Positions 5,753 through 7,485 of a stretch of 7,485 bases of DNA are shown in pieces. The notes beneath the pieces are model-generated. The model saw nothing but the letters and a program-made list of their open reading frames with translations, did not search any database and was not told where the DNA came from. A program made the translations under genes and the position numbers. Location: the NCBI GenBank assembly GCA_027729865.1, contig JAQCBM010000090.1:1-7485 (forward strand), given 5' to 3'. This DNA comes from Actinomycetota bacterium. Lineage in GTDB: Bacteria; Actinomycetota; Actinomycetes; S36-B12. The stretch's first letter is position 1; every line of letters begins with the position of its first letter.

Positions 5753-5760
5753 CGAAGTTC
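5733..5760 (+). repeat. Pair of GAAGTTC direct repeats 21 bases apart
   Basis: GAAGTTC occurs at 5733-5739 and 5754-5760, a 21-base offset that is close to two turns of the helix. The copies flank the TAGCCT -10-like hexamer, so they could be operator half sites for a regulator binding one face of the DNA. Two heptamers could also coincide by chance. Confidence 0.35.
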
Positions 5761-5778
5761 ACGAGTAGGGGTGATCGC

Positions 5779-6213
5779 ATGGGCTTCGTCGTTGTTGGCG
5801 TGGACGGATCGAATATGAGTTCGCAGGCACTTGTCTAGGGGATGAAGTTCGCTCAGGCGATGGACGACCAGGTGGTGGCCGTGACGGGATTCGCGATTCC
5901 GTGGACGATTTTCATAGCGCCTACGTATCAGCCGGAAGACTATGCGCGAGATGCGCAGGAAATGCTGGAAACGTCCGTCAGTGTCGCGCGCGAATGTGTA
6001 CCGGGCGTTGCAGTGGAGGCCAGGCTTGTGCAGGAAAAGCCCGCCCAAGCCTTGGTGATGGCCGCGCGGGGTGCTGAGTTGTTGATCGTTGGTGCTCATG
6101 GTCACGGAGCGTTGCCAGATGTCCACGTCGGATCCGTTGCCAATGCCTGCGTGAATCATGCGCCCTGCCCGGTCGTTGTGTACCGAGTTCCCCGTGGACC
6201 GGAGATCGTCTAG
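5779..6213 (+). pseudogene. Universal stress protein (UspA family) with in-frame TAG at codon 20
   Basis: From the ATG at 5779 the frame reads MGFVVVGVDGSN, the first strand and adenine-contacting Asp of a UspA domain. TAG then stands at 5836-5838 (codon 20), and the same frame continues intact to TAG at 6211-6213, giving a normal 144-codon length. The C-terminal half keeps the nucleotide-binding pattern G-2x-G-9x-G-[ST] exactly (GAHG, nine residues, GS), followed by the usual CPVVVYR strand. The stop lies where these proteins usually have Trp (ALxW), so TGG to TAG by one base change is the simplest cause. Translation could restart at the ATG at 5842, three bases after the stop, but the product would lack the first strand and VDGS. 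A recent inactivation, a sequencing error or amber readthrough would all fit. The absence of further damage argues that any inactivation is recent. Confidence 0.85.
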
Positions 6214-7485
6214 CGGTTCACTTCGTATTCCACGAGATCAACCAGGTGCAAGACTTGAGTTGCTCGAGTTGCTGCGACGTAAATGTCCGAGCCTCGTTCG
6301 TGCTGCATTCCGATGTCCGGTGGATTGAGAACCACAACGCAATCGAATTCCAAACCCTTCGATTGCTGGACGTTGAGTACCGCGACGGGCGCGTCGAGAG
6401 CGTCATCGTCGAAGCCGTACTCATCGGAAGTGAGGACTGTGCGCATCCGATGGTGCAGATCGTTGGGAACGATAACGGCGTTGCGTCCTTCGCGTGAGCG
6501 GACACTCTCCAGGTAGGTGTGCACATCAGTGGGAGGCATCGACCGTCGAGTGACGGGTTCCCCATCGCGAATCGGGGCTAGAGTCGGCGGCTCCCCGCCA
6601 GCGGCGAGGAGAAGATCCGTCGCCGCTTCGGCGATTTGGCGGGTAATGCGGTAGGTCACGCTCAGCGTGTGAAGACGCAACTTGTCGCCGGCCCAGGGCA
6701 GCGCCTGACTCCACGTTCGAGGACCCGCGGGGTGCGATGATTGCTGCAAATCACCCACGATCGTCATCGACTTACGCGACGCACGTCGCTGAACTGCCCG
6801 CCAGGCCATCGCACTGAGTTCTTGAGCTTCATCGACGATCACGTGACCGTAGACCCACTCCCGATCTTCGATTGCGCGCTCGGCAACCGAGGTGCTTCGG
6901 CTTCCCGCTCGTTCCGGCTTTATGCGGTAGGCGTCACTTGCCTGGAGCTCCCGGTAATCCTGTTCGTGGGGAACGGCAGCCGGAGGTGTCCAGGGACCGA
7001 GAAGCTGGGCGGCTTCATCGAGCAGGGGGACATCATCAACGCTCCAGTCGTGAGCCATTGATCGCAGAAGAAGGTGCTGCTCGTGTTCGCTCAACACACC
7101 TCTGGCGGCTAGAGCCAGGACGGCGGGATCAGTCAGGAGTTGACCGATGATTCGCTCGGGTGTGGTGGGCAGCCACATGAGATTGAACTCGCGACGAACT
7201 GCTGAGTCCTCGACCAACGAGGCAATGATGTCTTGGCAATACTCATCGTCGTGGGGGTCATGCCCGGTATCGCGTGCGATGTTCCGAGCTGCGACGAGGA
7301 GGAGACGACGTAAGAACGGATCTCGACCGGCATGGAAGTTGCGTGTCCTGGAGATGCCGCGAGTCGCGGCCTGGATTTCGTCAGGTCTCAGGCGAATCCG
7401 GGTACCGGTTGCGGTGCGAATGAAGAGCTCGGTGGCGGGAATTCGTACTCGGGCAGCAACCGCGGCTTCGATGACCGCGGCCATT
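6210..7485 (-). CDS. helD: HelD-type superfamily 1 helicase (RNA polymerase recycling factor family), C-terminal part, 5' truncated by window
   Basis: These are the last 424 or so residues of a UvrD/Rep-like ATPase on the minus strand. The frame runs off the right edge, so the Walker A domain and true start are not seen; the ATG at 7484 is probably internal. The HelD mark WSVDDVPLLDEAAQLLG is at about 147-163 of the visible part. Helicase motif II is VIVDEAQ (215-221), motif III GDLQQ (244-248), motif IV YRIT (278-281), motif V VQQSKGLEFD (372-381) and motif VI VAATRA (403-408). Actinobacterial HelD proteins bind RNA polymerase and free it from DNA, and some (HelR) protect against rifampicin. 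The seen motifs fit this group better than repair helicases such as UvrD or PcrA, but the RNA polymerase-binding arm cannot be checked here. It is convergent with the stress protein gene, and their TAG stops overlap. Confidence 0.88.
   Translation of the reverse strand, partial: MAAVIEAAVAARVRIPATELFIRTATGTRIRLRPDEIQAATRGISRTRNFHAGRDPFLRRLLLVAARNIARDTGHDPHDDEYCQDIIASLVEDSAVRREFNLMWLPTTPERIIGQLLTDPAVLALAARGVLSEHEQHLLLRSMAHDWSVDDVPLLDEAAQLLGPWTPPAAVPHEQDYRELQASDAYRIKPERAGSRSTSVAERAIEDREWVYGHVIVDEAQELSAMAWRAVQRRASRKSMTIVGDLQQSSHPAGPRTWSQALPWAGDKLRLHTLSVTYRITRQIAEAATDLLLAAGGEPPTLAPIRDGEPVTRRSMPPTDVHTYLESVRSREGRNAVIVPNDLHHRMRTVLTSDEYGFDDDALDAPVAVLNVQQSKGLEFDCVVVLNPPDIGMQHERGSDIYVAATRATQVLHLVDLVEYEVNR

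Noticed and set aside
5842..6213. A free-standing 123-residue gene starting just after the TAG
   Set aside because: It is the same frame as the upstream UspA start and would lack the first strand and its Asp, so it is better read as the rest of an interrupted gene.
7482..7484. ATG at the right edge as the true helicase start
   Set aside because: The Walker A region and N-terminal domain of HelD proteins are missing downstream of it, so the gene must continue beyond the window.
1..7485. CRISPR array, tRNA or rRNA gene, insertion sequence, toxin-antitoxin pair, phage or defence cassette
   Set aside because: No spaced identical repeats, cloverleaf-like sequences, transposase motifs, terminal inverted repeats or small paired genes of that kind were seen on either strand.

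Overview
The window looks like a piece of an Actinomycetota chromosome. The G+C content is moderately high, GTG starts are used, and several gene families are typical of that phylum: a DUF3040 small membrane protein next to dinB, an actinobacterial-type HelD-like helicase, and a repeat protein paired with an RDD membrane protein. Several starts also fit leaderless transcription, which is common there. Genus cannot be told from this sequence. Eight genes and one interrupted gene fill almost the whole window, and the longest stretch without a gene is about 160 bases. No rRNA, tRNA, CRISPR array, insertion sequence or phage gene was seen.

Layout. At the left edge is the C-terminal part of DNA polymerase IV (dinB, 1-578), then a 150-base gap holding a strong hairpin and a DUF3040 membrane protein (729-1124). 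A MaoC-type hot-dog hydratase follows (1137-1664). Next comes a tightly coupled three-gene unit: a protein of repeated ten-residue amphipathic segments (1722-2321), an RDD-family membrane protein (2318-2908) and a secreted protein of unknown function (2905-3627). These overlap at ATGA and GTGA junctions. A second secreted protein (3659-4303) carries an in-frame 9-base tandem repeat and ends in a 13-base tandem repeat. rmuC (4461-5678) follows with its own ribosome binding site, then a universal stress protein gene interrupted by an in-frame TAG (5779-6213). The right edge, on the minus strand, holds the C-terminal half of a HelD-type helicase (6210-7485). Its stop codon overlaps that of the stress protein gene on a shared CTAG.

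How the genes relate. dinB, rmuC and helD are DNA or RNA polymerase maintenance functions, but they are separated and show no sign of being one system. The repeat protein, RDD protein and secreted protein are the best candidate for a functional module, probably at the cell envelope. This rests on translational coupling and predicted location only. Three starts (1137, 1722, 3659) have a -10-like hexamer exactly six bases upstream, which suggests leaderless transcripts.

I found no convincing evidence for a wholly new system. The items most worth a second look are the interrupted stress protein gene, the coupled envelope module, the leaderless-start pattern and the in-frame repeat between two cysteines.
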